From assembly GCF_900104725.1 (NCBI RefSeq), contig NZ_LT629758.1:5284501-5348500 (forward strand): 64,000 nucleotides of DNA, in the 5' to 3' direction. The notes below the pieces were generated by a model. The model saw nothing but the letters and a program-made list of their open reading frames with translations, was not told where the DNA came from and made no database searches. This document shows, piece after piece, positions 49,111-57,440 of this stretch (its first letter is position 1; every line of letters begins with the position of its first letter). A program made the position numbers and the translations under genes. The stretch comes from Actinoplanes derwentensis (GTDB lineage Bacteria; Actinomycetota; Actinomycetes; Mycobacteriales; Micromonosporaceae).

Positions 49111-51222
49111 TCAGTTAGGGATGGGCGCTGGTCGGGGTACCCGGGACAGTTGCGGCACCACGGTGCGGAAGTACAGTTGCGCCCCTGCCTTGTAGTAGTG
49201 CACGCCGTCCCAGCGGTAGTTCAGTTTGGTGGAGATCTGGGGATCGGTGCAGAACTCCTCCGGCGGGTTGATGGTGAAGACCCGATCCGGGTCTCGTTTC
49301 GCGAGTTCGGTCAGCAACGTGTTGACATGCTGCGTCCGCACGTCTTTGCCACGCTCCGGCCAGAAACCGGCGCTGCCCCGCACGGGGCGGTAGCAGGGCA
49401 GCAGGGAGAGGGCGACCTGCGCCCCCACGGCCCGCAATTCGCCGATGCCTCGGCTGGTCGCGTCCATGAACAGCGCGTCCCACTCCGGGGAGCCGAACGC
49501 GATGGTGCCGGTGTCGGTGATCGCGTCGAACACGTCCCACGCGCCGAGCATCACGAGCGCGATCTGCGGGCGGCGTTTCCGCGCCGACTCCGCCCAGTGC
49601 TCCTGCCAGTTGGGGCAGCTGTCAGCGAGGTCGGTGCGCTCACCGCTCTTACTGCGGATGCGCGTGAGCATGATCCCGCAGCCCTCGATCGTTTCGTCGG
49701 TGATTCTCAGGTACCGGTCGAGGTCGTCCGGCGTGTTGCGCAGCAGCGTCATGCCCTGCGAGTCGCCGAACACCGCCACTCTGATCGGCGCTTTGAACGT
49801 CAGGGCCGGCGTCGCGGTGTCCTTGGACGGCTGTGCTGAAGGCAGGATGCCGAGTTGCAGCGCGGGGCCGGCGTCGACCAGGGGATCGGCCGGCGGCGGC
49901 GCGTCATTGAGGCGTACCACTGCCACCCCTGCGGCGAGCAGGGGAATCAGCACGGAAGCGGCGATCCGCAGGCGCACCGCACGACGGCTCGCCTGATCAC
50001 GCTGGCTGAAGTCCTTGGGCAGACCGTGGCGGATCGGTTGCTCGACCAGCCGGTAGGACAGCGCGGCCACGGCGATGGAGATTCCGATCTTGACGACGGC
50101 CCAGCACCAGCCGGTGATACCCCCGCCGGCCGGCAGCAGGACGAAGATCGGCCAGTGCCACAGGTAGATACCGTATGACCGTTCGCCCAGCCAGCGGAGC
50201 GGGCGCGCATCGAGGGCGGCGCCGAGACGGCTGGACGGGTGGGACACCCCGACAACCAGGGCGCCGGCCGCGATCGCGACGAGCAGAAAACCACCCTGAT
50301 ATAGAAAATCGGCATCGTCGCGCATGAGCGCGATCAGCGTGACCACCGCGGTAACGCCGGCGGCGGCGGTCAGGTTGATGGCTCGCCCACGCGCCGGGGA
50401 GTCCGTTTGTCCCCACAGCCAGGGCCGCAGCGCGATCGCCAGGGCCGCGCCCACCAGCGGGGCGGCCGCTCGGGTGTCGGTGCCGAAATACACCCGGGAC
50501 GGGTCGGTGAACGGGTTGTACAGGTACGTCGCGAGCAGTGTGGATCCGGTGATGAGGGCGAGCGTCACGCCGAGCAGGGTCCACCGTGTGCGCCACAACA
50601 GGATCACGAACAGTGGCCAGATGAGGTAGAACTGCTCTTCGACGGCGAGCGACCACAGATGGTTCAGCAGCGGCGCCTTTTCGCTGTCGGTCGCGAAGTA
50701 CGAGCCGTTCTGGTGCAACAGCCACCAGTTCGTGCCGTAGGCGACCGCCGCCACGATGTCACCCTTGAGCCGCTGCACCTGGTCGGGCACCAGCGTCGGC
50801 CCGAGAAGGGCGACGGTGATCAGTAGGAGGTACGACGCGGGAAGTAGCCGGCGTGCCCGGCGAATGTAGAACTGGCGAAGCGAGATCCGGCCGTGTTTGG
50901 CCGCCTCACCGAACAACAGCGACGTGATGAGAAACCCGGAGACGACGAAGAAGACATCGACGCCGAGAAACCCGCCCGGCAACACCGTCGGTCCGCCGGC
51001 CGTGCCGACGTGGTAGGCGAGAACGGCGGCTACCGAAAGCGCGCGAATGCCGTCGAGGCCCCGGATGCGCCCCAGCCGTCCGTGGTGGTGGTGCTGGTCG
51101 GGCCGAGGGCTCTCTCCGCTCGGGGAGGCCGCCGCACTGCGGTAGATGGTCGACACGGCGGCCCGAGGCCCGCTCTGACGCGGCACGACCGCTGCCCGGC
51201 CGATGATGTTCTGATCCCGCAC
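49111..51222 (-). CDS. Acyltransferase-3/SGNH two-domain membrane O-acyltransferase (703 aa)
   Basis: OafA/OafB-type enzyme that acylates cell-surface sugars. The membrane acyltransferase-3 domain (about 50-420) opens IRGLDGIRALSVAAVLAYHV with the histidine of the AYH motif, then GGFLGVDVFFVVSGFLIT, FYIRRARRLLPASYLL and SYGIYLWHWPIFVL. After a helix at about 428-447 comes a periplasmic SGNH-hydrolase domain (about 490-700) with AVFGDSQGMTLLR (block I serine) and DGVHYYKAG (block V Asp/His). All catalytic blocks are present. The first 45 residues are polar with a His run. GTG at 51222 has AGGA 7 nt upstream. Probably modifies an exported glycan. Confidence 0.9.
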   Translation of the reverse strand: MRDQNIIGRAAVVPRQSGPRAAVSTIYRSAAASPSGESPRPDQHHHHGRLGRIRGLDGIRALSVAAVLAYHVGTAGGPTVLPGGFLGVDVFFVVSGFLITSLLFGEAAKHGRISLRQFYIRRARRLLPASYLLLITVALLGPTLVPDQVQRLKGDIVAAVAYGTNWWLLHQNGSYFATDSEKAPLLNHLWSLAVEEQFYLIWPLFVILLWRTRWTLLGVTLALITGSTLLATYLYNPFTDPSRVYFGTDTRAAAPLVGAALAIALRPWLWGQTDSPARGRAINLTAAAGVTAVVTLIALMRDDADFLYQGGFLLVAIAAGALVVGVSHPSSRLGAALDARPLRWLGERSYGIYLWHWPIFVLLPAGGGITGWCWAVVKIGISIAVAALSYRLVEQPIRHGLPKDFSQRDQASRRAVRLRIAASVLIPLLAAGVAVVRLNDAPPPADPLVDAGPALQLGILPSAQPSKDTATPALTFKAPIRVAVFGDSQGMTLLRNTPDDLDRYLRITDETIEGCGIMLTRIRSKSGERTDLADSCPNWQEHWAESARKRRPQIALVMLGAWDVFDAITDTGTIAFGSPEWDALFMDATSRGIGELRAVGAQVALSLLPCYRPVRGSAGFWPERGKDVRTQHVNTLLTELAKRDPDRVFTINPPEEFCTDPQISTKLNYRWDGVHYYKAGAQLYFRTVVPQLSRVPRPAPIPN

Positions 51223-51563
51223 TGCCGTTCCTATCGAAAATACCCGTCGAGAAGGGTCCCCTGTGGACCGATGTCTCCGACGGGCTTGATGATCAATTGA
51301 CGCTTGTCAGCGTAGGGACACCCGCACCCAGTGTGATCACGGTTTTGTGCCACCATGATCGAGATCGCCTCGTCGGCCCGCAAACCCAGCGCCGAGGCAC
51401 AGCGCGTGTCGAGCACAGTGGAGGAGATCTGCTGGTACGGATTCCGGGGAGGCCGTAGCCGCGGCGAAGGGTTGAGCCGGGGCTGAGCGGGTAGCCGACG
51501 GTAATGCTCTTCGCGCCGGTTCCTCAGCTCACCGTGACCATCGAACAGCACTTCGGCTGAGCG
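51223..51563. other. Divergent intergenic region, no supported gene
   Basis: 341 bp between the acyltransferase (-) and the GT-C gene (+), the likely site of both promoters. The part next to the acyltransferase is A/T-richer than its surroundings. A 43-codon plus-strand frame at 51355-51486 has fair third-position GC but no RBS or homology and is not called. Confidence 0.5.
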
Positions 51564-52991
51564 GTGGTCACCCGGTGCGCGGAGGCCTTGAGTGCGCACG
51601 CCGTCCGGGTGCTGGTGTGGCTGCTGCCGCCGCTGGTCACCGCGGGTCTCGGGGCGTGGCGGCTGGACCGGGCGGCGCTGTGGGCCGACGAGCTGGCGAC
51701 CTGGGGCGCGGTGCGGCTGGACTGGGACCGGCTGTGGCTGCTGGCGGGGGCCGTCGATGCGGTGATCACGCCGTACTATGCGGCTCTGAAAGTCCTTGAT
51801 CCTGTCGATCTTCGCCTGCCGTCACTGGTCGCCACCGTCCTCACCAGCGTGGTGATCGTGGCGCTCGGCCGCCGGGTGGGCGGGGATCCGGTCGGGCTGA
51901 CCGCCGGGATGTTCTATGCGGTGCTTCCGGTGACGTCGCGTTACGCGCAGGAGGCCCGGCCGTACGCCGGCACCGTGCTCTTCGCCGCTCTCGCTCTGCT
52001 GGCACTTCTGCGCCTGCTGGACCGCCCCACTCGGTCGCGGGCCGCCGCCTACGCGGCCGCGGTGGCGGTCACCGGTCTGTGCCATCCGCTCAGCGGCCTG
52101 CTGATGATCGTCGGGCACGCGCCAGCCGGACGGCGGGCGTGGCGGATGTGGCCGGCCGCCGCACTGATCGGCGCCGTCCCCGCGATCGGGCTGGGGGTGG
52201 CGGCCTCCGGGCAGACCGGCCAGGTCGCCTGGATCGGCCGGGTCAGCCTGAACAACCTGTACCTGGTGCCGGACCAGTTCTTCATCTCCGGCGTCACCGG
52301 CGGTCTGCTGCTGGCTCTCGCCGTCGCAGGTATTGCCATCGGCATGGCGAAAACGGAAACCGGCCGGGCCCGGCCGGTACTCGCCCTGGCCGGCGCCGGT
52401 CTGCTGCCGCCCGCCCTGCTGCTCGCCGCCGGAACCGTCGCCGGCGTGTGGGTGGCCCGATACGTGCTGTTCGTGCTACCCGCTCTGGTGACGCTCGCCG
52501 CCGTGGCCGCGATCCGGGCCGGTCGTCTTCCGGCCGCGGCGAGCGTGGCGCTGATCGCGGTGCTCGGCTGGCCGGCCCAAGCCGACATCCGGGAATCGGC
52601 CGGCCACGGTCAGGCCTCGGACCGGATCGCCGGGGTGATCGGCCCCCTCCACCGGGACGGTGATGTCGTCGTCTTCCCGGACACACATCCGAGCATGCCG
52701 TGGGTGGCCCGCGACATCTACGAGCGGTACGTCCCGCAGCCCCGGCCACCGGACGTCCTGGCGGTGAGCCCGCAACGCGCCGACGGCCGGCTGGCGGCCC
52801 GCGAGTGTGCGGACCTGCCCGGTTGCCTGGGTGTCCCGCCCCGGATCTGGATAGTCCGCCCCGACAACAACCCGGACCCGCTGCACGACATGTCCCCGGC
52901 GAAGCGGACTCTGATCAGTGCCGGCTACCAGCTCCGCGACCGCTGGGACTTCCGCCAGCTCAGTGTCATCCTGATGGAACGGCGAGCCTAG
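51564..52991 (+). CDS. GT-C fold polyprenyl-phosphate-dependent glycosyltransferase (475 aa)
   Basis: Polytopic membrane glycosyltransferase (GT39/GT83-like). The first extracytoplasmic loop holds DRAALWADELATWGAV, with the acidic WADE motif expected for metal or catalytic contacts. About ten to eleven helices fill residues 15-345, including VTSRYAQEARPYAGTVLFAA. A soluble C-terminal region (about 350-475) with VVFPDTHPSMPWVARDIYER faces outside. Uses lipid-linked sugar donors on the outer membrane face. It is near the acyltransferase, so both may decorate the same surface polymer. It overlaps the following convergent gene by 4 bp. Confidence 0.85.
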   Translation: MVTRCAEALSAHAVRVLVWLLPPLVTAGLGAWRLDRAALWADELATWGAVRLDWDRLWLLAGAVDAVITPYYAALKVLDPVDLRLPSLVATVLTSVVIVALGRRVGGDPVGLTAGMFYAVLPVTSRYAQEARPYAGTVLFAALALLALLRLLDRPTRSRAAAYAAAVAVTGLCHPLSGLLMIVGHAPAGRRAWRMWPAAALIGAVPAIGLGVAASGQTGQVAWIGRVSLNNLYLVPDQFFISGVTGGLLLALAVAGIAIGMAKTETGRARPVLALAGAGLLPPALLLAAGTVAGVWVARYVLFVLPALVTLAAVAAIRAGRLPAAASVALIAVLGWPAQADIRESAGHGQASDRIAGVIGPLHRDGDVVVFPDTHPSMPWVARDIYERYVPQPRPPDVLAVSPQRADGRLAARECADLPGCLGVPPRIWIVRPDNNPDPLHDMSPAKRTLISAGYQLRDRWDFRQLSVILMERRA

Positions 52992-54340
52992 AAGCGGTAC
53001 GCCGCGGCCGGGTGGTCGTCACGTACCCGGGTCTGGCCCGGTCCGTAGAAGTTCTCGCGCAGCGTCGTGCCCTCGTAGGAGGTTCGGACCAGACCGCGGC
53101 GCTGCAACTCCGGAACCGCCAGGTCGACGAAGTCGCGGAACGTCACCGGGGGAACCGGGTCGGCGATGTTGAAGCCGTCCACACCGGATTCGTCGGCCCA
53201 GCGCTCCAGCTCGTCGGCGACCGTCGACGGGCTGCCGACGATCACCGGGCCGCCGCCGCCCACCCCCACGAACTCGCCGATCGCCCGAGGTGTCCAGGTC
53301 CGGGACGGGTCGAGGGTGGTGAACAGTTCGACCATGCCGCGGATGCCGTCGGTCTCCACGTACTCCAGGGGTTTGTCCAGGTCCAGCGTGGACAGGTCGA
53401 TGTGCATCAGGGCGCTCCAGCGGGCCAGGGCGCCCTCGACACTGGCGTACCGCTGATAGTCGGCGAGTTTGGCCTGCGCCTCGGCGTCGGTCTCGGCGAC
53501 GATCACCGTGGCGATGGCGAAAACCTTCACCGCCGACGGGTCACGGCCGGCCGCGGCGGCTTCGGCCCGGACGCCGGTGACCAGGGTGCGGGCCATCGAC
53601 GGCAGATAGGCGGAGAGGAAGACACCCTCGGCGTGCCTCCCGGCGAACGCCTGACCGACCCGGGACGTGCCGGCCTGGTAGAGGACCGGGGTGCGCAGGA
53701 TCCCGGGTTCGGACAGCGCGATGCCCGGAACCTTGTAAAAAATTCCTTCATGGGCGATCGGCCGTACGCGGGACGGGTCGACGAAGACATCCCCAGCCCG
53801 GACCACCGCGTCGTCCGCCCAGCTGCCCTCCCACAGCTTGTAGACGACCTCCATGAACTCCTCGGCCTTCGCGTACCGCTGATCGTGCGGCAACTGCCGG
53901 TCCAACCCCAGGTTGCGGGCGGCGCTGTCCAGGGCGGAGGTGACGATGTTCCAGCCGATGCGGCCGCCGGTCAGGTGGTCGAGGGTGGTCATCTTGCGGG
54001 CGAAGGCGTACGGCAACTCGTAGGTCGACGAGACCGTGACCGCGAAACCCAGATGCTCGGTCGCCGCCGCCATCGCGCTGATCGGCAGCAGCGGATCGTC
54101 GGTCGGCGTCTGGATGCCGTCCCGCAGCGCCGCGTCGACACTGCCCTGGTAGACGTCGAGCGGCCCGAGCGCGTCCGCCACGAACAGCGCGTCGAAGTAG
54201 CCGCGTTCCAGGATCTTCGCGGTCTCCACCCAGTACGACAGGTCCCGGTACCGGTGGGCCTGACTGTCCGGATGACGCCACAGACCGATCGCGGTGTGGC
54301 CGACGGTCGACTGCCGCAGCCCGTTCAGGCGGATCGTCAT
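52988..54340 (-). CDS. NtaA/SnaA/DmoA-family FMNH2-dependent monooxygenase (450 aa)
   Basis: LLM-class flavin monooxygenase of the nitrilotriacetate/dimethylsulfide/dibenzothiophene-sulfone group. Seen: ILERGYFDALFVADALGPLD, LGFAVTVSSTYELPYAFARK, GGRIGWNIVTSALDSAARNL (flavin phosphate region), SEPGILRTPVLYQAGTS, GRHAEGVFLS, and closing DGFNIADPVPPVTFRDFVDL. The length is right for the family. Such enzymes split C-N or C-S bonds using reduced flavin from a partner. It is the last gene of an eight-gene operon that includes two THI5-like binding proteins and a rhodanese, which favours an organosulfur or thiazole/pyrimidine-like substrate. ATG 4 bp after the kinase stop. Confidence 0.9.
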   Translation of the reverse strand: MTIRLNGLRQSTVGHTAIGLWRHPDSQAHRYRDLSYWVETAKILERGYFDALFVADALGPLDVYQGSVDAALRDGIQTPTDDPLLPISAMAAATEHLGFAVTVSSTYELPYAFARKMTTLDHLTGGRIGWNIVTSALDSAARNLGLDRQLPHDQRYAKAEEFMEVVYKLWEGSWADDAVVRAGDVFVDPSRVRPIAHEGIFYKVPGIALSEPGILRTPVLYQAGTSRVGQAFAGRHAEGVFLSAYLPSMARTLVTGVRAEAAAAGRDPSAVKVFAIATVIVAETDAEAQAKLADYQRYASVEGALARWSALMHIDLSTLDLDKPLEYVETDGIRGMVELFTTLDPSRTWTPRAIGEFVGVGGGGPVIVGSPSTVADELERWADESGVDGFNIADPVPPVTFRDFVDLAVPELQRRGLVRTSYEGTTLRENFYGPGQTRVRDDHPAAAYRF

Positions 54341-54344
54341 GTGC

Positions 54345-54905
54345 CTACTCCCCAGCGTTCTCGATGATCAGGTCCGCGTTCTCACGAACCTGCTCGGCCG
54401 CGTAGAACGCGTCCTCATGCCGGGCCCATCGGGCCCAATGCGGGGCATAGGTCTGCCCGTCCCTATCCAGGGCGCGCCGCTTGCGGATCACCGTGGGGCT
54501 GTCCAACCAGACGAGCCCGCTTGTGTACGACCGGAGCACCCGCCCGCCGGCCCCCACTCCTTCGACGACCAGCCAGCCGGCGTCCGGCACCCGATGTTCG
54601 CCGCGGTACTCCCCGGCCGCCCAGTCCCAGCGCCGCCACACCGCGGGCCGCCCGTCAGCGAGCGGAACCAGCACCCGGTCATGCAGTTCGATCACCGCCT
54701 GGTCGAGGCCGTCCCATCCGGCGTACAGATCGTCCATGTGGATCAGCGGAGACACCAGCCGTTCCGCGACCGCCGCGGCGAGCGTCGTCTTCCCCGACCC
54801 GGACCGTCCCTCGACGGCCAGCACCCGCCGTGACCCGGCCCGTGCTTCCAGCCCGCCGGCCCAGGCCACCACCCGTTCCGCAGCCGCCTCCAGTTCCCCG
54901 CTCAC
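54345..54905 (-). CDS. Uridine-kinase-like P-loop NTPase (186 aa)
   Basis: Small-molecule kinase fold. Walker A is VLAVEGRSGSGKTTLAAAVA, with the DxD-like IHMDDLYAGWDGLDQAV that positions the substrate in uridine/pantothenate-kinase-like enzymes. LVVEGVGAGGRVLRSY is the second acidic motif, and IRKRRALDRDGQTYAPHWAR the lid. GTG at 54905 follows 25 bp after the PPOX stop. Substrate unknown. In this operon it could phosphorylate an imported nucleoside-like or vitamin-precursor compound. Confidence 0.82.
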   Translation of the reverse strand: MSGELEAAAERVVAWAGGLEARAGSRRVLAVEGRSGSGKTTLAAAVAERLVSPLIHMDDLYAGWDGLDQAVIELHDRVLVPLADGRPAVWRRWDWAAGEYRGEHRVPDAGWLVVEGVGAGGRVLRSYTSGLVWLDSPTVIRKRRALDRDGQTYAPHWARWARHEDAFYAAEQVRENADLIIENAGE

Positions 54906-54930
54906 CGTCCAGCCCTTTCCAATGCCATGG

Positions 54931-55392
54931 TCACGCTTGGAACAGCACTCGCTCGGGGGTGATCCGCAGGACCACCCGGGCGGCTTCCTCGCGTTCGCCG
55001 CCCCGCTGGTGCGCGGACCCGGTGTACCGCCGGGCCAGCTCGTCGACCAGGGCATGCGCGTCCTCGCCGGTGATCCGGGCGGTTCCCCGGATCTCGGCGT
55101 AGCGGGCCGGCCGCGCCCGGTCGTAGAGCAGCACGGTCACTCGCGGATCACGTTCGATGTTGCGAACCTTGCGCCGGCCGGCCTTGGTGGCCATCACGAT
55201 CTCGTTGCCGTCCCGCCCGGCCCACATCATCGACAGTTGCGCACTGCCGTCCGGCTGAACCGTCGACAGCACCGCGAACTCCGGCCGATCGATCAGTTCC
55301 ACCACTTCCTCCGGCAGACGCACGACCCCCGTCCGGGCGGGCGGCTGCACCTCGATGACCGGCAACCCGACCGCCGACAGCTCAGCGCTCAT
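54931..55392 (-). CDS. PPOX-class (F420-dependent or FMN-type split-barrel) protein (153 aa)
   Basis: Split beta-barrel pyridoxamine-5'-phosphate-oxidase-like fold. Seen: LIDRPEFAVLSTVQPDGSAQ then LSMMWAGRDGNEIVMATKAG, RRKVRNIERDPRVTVLLYD, and ARYAEIRGTARITGED. The basic RRKVRN stretch is typical of actinobacterial F420-binding members (TIGR-type Rv1155-like). It might reduce the operon's substrate or supply reduced cofactor. The start overlaps the rhodanese stop by 11 bp. Confidence 0.88.
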   Translation of the reverse strand: MSAELSAVGLPVIEVQPPARTGVVRLPEEVVELIDRPEFAVLSTVQPDGSAQLSMMWAGRDGNEIVMATKAGRRKVRNIERDPRVTVLLYDRARPARYAEIRGTARITGEDAHALVDELARRYTGSAHQRGGEREEAARVVLRITPERVLFQA

Positions 55393-56395
55393 CGGCGCGA
55401 CCGCTCTCGTCAGCGCGACCCAACACCAGTGGCAGGCTCTCGTCGGCGGACCACTCTTCGAGAGAACCGTCGTAGAGAGACACGTCGTCCCGCCCGAGCG
55501 CAGTCAGCGCCAGCCCGAGGGTCGCCGCCGAGATGCCACCACCGCAGTAGAGCCAGATCGGCGCCGGATCGGCCAGCAGGTCGGCGAGGTCGGTGCGCAA
55601 CTCGTCGAGTGGCCGGAACCGCCCGTCCGGGCCGAGCAGCGACCGCGTCGGAAGGTTCCCGCTACCCGGAATATGCCCGCGCCGAGAGTATCTGGTCGGC
55701 ACCTCCCCCGCGTAGGCCTCGGGGTTCAGCGCGCACAGCACGGTCGCCTCGATCTCACCGCGAAGCCAGCGTTGCAGGTGCTCACGCCCGATCCAGCGCT
55801 CTTCCCGCACCGCGCGAGCGTTGTCCACACCGGCTACTTGTCCACAGCTAGCCTGCGGGAGCCCATGCCCTTCCGTCACACTGGCCGCCGGCGGGGGGAC
55901 CCCCTGGGAGGGCGGGCTCGTGGTGAGGCCGGGGGTGGTTTCGGCGGCGGAAGCGACTTCGGCGAAAGGGACCTCGGCGGAGACCGGGAGGCCGGCTGCC
56001 TGCCAGGCGGCGAAACCGCCGTCCAGCACGGCGGCTTCGATGCCGATGCTGTCAAGGAGCCACCAGAGGCGGGCTGCCCAGATGCCGCCGGAGCGGTCGT
56101 AGACGACTACCGGGACGCCGTCGCGGACGCCCAGGTCGGCGAGGCGTGCGGTCAGGATCTCGGGGGTGGGGCGGGCGAAATGGTAGGGCGCGGCCGGGTC
56201 GCTCAGGTCGTGGAGCAGGTCGGCGTGCCGGGAGCCGGGGATGTGCGCCTGCTCCCAGCCGGGACGGCCGGACGTGGATCGGTGGTCGCCGTCGTACACG
56301 GCCGCGGCCAAGTCGACCGTGGCGTCGAGGACGATGACGTCACCCTGCTCCAGTCGTACCAGCAAATCGTCAGCGGCCAGGATCGGACCGGTCAT
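55382..56395 (-). CDS. sseA: Two-domain rhodanese-like sulfurtransferase (337 aa)
   Basis: Tandem rhodanese domains. The N-terminal inactive domain has VIVLDATVDLAAAVYDGDHR, HIPGSRHADLLHDLSDP and VVVYDRSGGIWAARLWWLL, without the cysteine. The C-terminal active domain has RRGHIPGSGNLPTRSLL and the active loop IWLYCGGGISAATLGLAL with the sulfur-carrying C284. Transfers sulfane sulfur, for instance from thiosulfate to cyanide or other acceptors. A linker of about 45 Pro/Thr/Ser-rich residues (about 165-205) is longer than usual. The start ATG overlaps the stop of a 19-codon reading frame (ATGA). Confidence 0.9.
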   Translation of the reverse strand: MTGPILAADDLLVRLEQGDVIVLDATVDLAAAVYDGDHRSTSGRPGWEQAHIPGSRHADLLHDLSDPAAPYHFARPTPEILTARLADLGVRDGVPVVVYDRSGGIWAARLWWLLDSIGIEAAVLDGGFAAWQAAGLPVSAEVPFAEVASAAETTPGLTTSPPSQGVPPPAASVTEGHGLPQASCGQVAGVDNARAVREERWIGREHLQRWLRGEIEATVLCALNPEAYAGEVPTRYSRRGHIPGSGNLPTRSLLGPDGRFRPLDELRTDLADLLADPAPIWLYCGGGISAATLGLALTALGRDDVSLYDGSLEEWSADESLPLVLGRADESGRADER

Positions 56396-56451
56396 CGCGG
56401 CACCACCGTGACCAGGGCGAACCGTGCGCGGAGGGGCAGCAGCCCGGTCAT
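56392..56451 (-). CDS. Candidate 19-residue coupling ORF
   Basis: MTGLLPLRARFALVTVVPR. Its ATG overlaps the stop of the second binding protein (ATGA, 56448-56451), and its TGA overlaps the rhodanese ATG (ATGA, 56392-56395). It thus bridges two genes that are otherwise 52 bp apart. Its two ends sit in near-identical 21-bp copies. It could be a translational relay or the scar of a deleted gene. Confidence 0.4.
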   Translation of the reverse strand: MTGLLPLRARFALVTVVPR

Positions 56452-57440
56452 CGCGGGACCGCCGGGGCCTCCGGAGACGTCGCGGGGGTAACGAAGGAGG
56501 ACGTCTCGGGGGAAGCGAAGGAAGACGCCGTGGGGGAAGCGAAGGACGTCGGGGTGATCGCCTGGCGCCAGTCGAAGGACGTCGGGAGGATGTCGTTGGT
56601 GGCCAGCCAGGACGTGTAGGGGGTCATCAGGTCTTCGCGGATCTCGCCCCAGCGGTCGCCGTCGAACCAGGTCGGGGCGATCAGGTCGAGGGAACGGGCC
56701 AGGATGGGCCGGGGGAAGTAGGGGATGACGCGGTCCAGGACGTCCAGGGCCAGGGCCGGGTCGGTGCGGGCAGCCTGATAGCCACGGGCGGTGGCCGTCA
56801 GGAACGCCTCGATCAGCGGCTGGTCGGTCAGGGCGGGGCCGGTGCCCAGGAGGTAGGAGTGGTACGGCGGGGCGCCGATCTCGTCGACCGGCCAGGTGAT
56901 CCGCTGTTCGCCGGGGAGCTGGGCGAACAGGGCGTCCCAGGCCCAGTAACCGCCGAAGGTGGCGTCCACCTCGCCGGCCGCGATGTCGTCGGCGGACAGT
57001 TCGCGGTGGCCGCTGTCGACCAGGATCACCGCGTCGGGGTCGCCTCCGTCGGCGGTCACCAGGTGGCGGACCATCGCTACGCCCCGCGGGGTCGGGTTCA
57101 GGGCCAGGCGGCGGCCGGCCAGGTCGCGAGGGCGGGTGATGCCCCGGCCGACGACCGTCTGGATGGTCTCCATGCCTCGGTGGTTGATCGACGCCACGCC
57201 TTTCAGGGGCTGGCCGGCGGCGCTGCGGACGAGCAGCCGGTTGGTGGGGAAGACGCCCAGGTGGACTTCGCCGCGGGCCAGGTGTTCCAGGGTGTCGCCG
57301 CGCAGCGAGTCGAAGACGGTGAGCTCGACGTCCAGGCCGGCGTCGCGGTACCAGCCCTGACGGCTGGCCACGTAGAGACCGGCGGCGTTGGTCCACGGGT
57401 GGAAGTACTCGAGCATCACGCGTACGTGGGTGAGGGTCAT
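56448..57440 (-). CDS. THI5/NMT1-like substrate-binding-type protein without signal peptide (330 aa)
   Basis: Periplasmic-binding-protein fold of the THI5/NMT1/SsuA group: VRVMLEYFHPWTNAAGLYVA, LDVELTVFDSLRGDTLEHLA, GEVHLGVFPTNRLL, LAGRRLALNPTPRGVAMVRH, GEVDATFGGYWAWDA. The protein starts MTLTHVRVMLEYF with no leader or lipobox, so it should be cytoplasmic unless a start is missed; the frame closes shortly upstream. The last 40 residues contain an 8-residue repeat (SFASPTAS, SFASPETS, SFVTPATS). It could be a cytoplasmic THI5-like enzyme or ligand chaperone. It overlaps the ATPase stop by 4 bp. Confidence 0.85.
   Translation of the reverse strand: MTLTHVRVMLEYFHPWTNAAGLYVASRQGWYRDAGLDVELTVFDSLRGDTLEHLARGEVHLGVFPTNRLLVRSAAGQPLKGVASINHRGMETIQTVVGRGITRPRDLAGRRLALNPTPRGVAMVRHLVTADGGDPDAVILVDSGHRELSADDIAAGEVDATFGGYWAWDALFAQLPGEQRITWPVDEIGAPPYHSYLLGTGPALTDQPLIEAFLTATARGYQAARTDPALALDVLDRVIPYFPRPILARSLDLIAPTWFDGDRWGEIREDLMTPYTSWLATNDILPTSFDWRQAITPTSFASPTASSFASPETSSFVTPATSPEAPAVPR
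56476..56547 (-). repeat. Three 24-bp tandem repeats in the end of the THI5-like gene
   Basis: Units at 56476-56499, 56500-56523 and 56524-56547 share the core CGGGGGAAGCGAAGGA with a few changes. They stay in frame and encode three copies of an 8-residue Ser/Pro/Thr motif. Such repeats usually arise by slippage and vary between strains. Confidence 0.85.

Noticed and set aside
51355..51486. 43-codon plus-strand ORF between the acyltransferase and GT-C genes
   Set aside because: Fair third-position GC but no RBS, no recognised homology, and it ends without relation to neighbouring genes.
49111..53000. Exopolysaccharide or antibiotic biosynthetic cluster around the acyltransferase and GT-C genes
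   Set aside because: Only two such genes are present, divergent from each other, with no polymerase, flippase, PKS or NRPS genes nearby.
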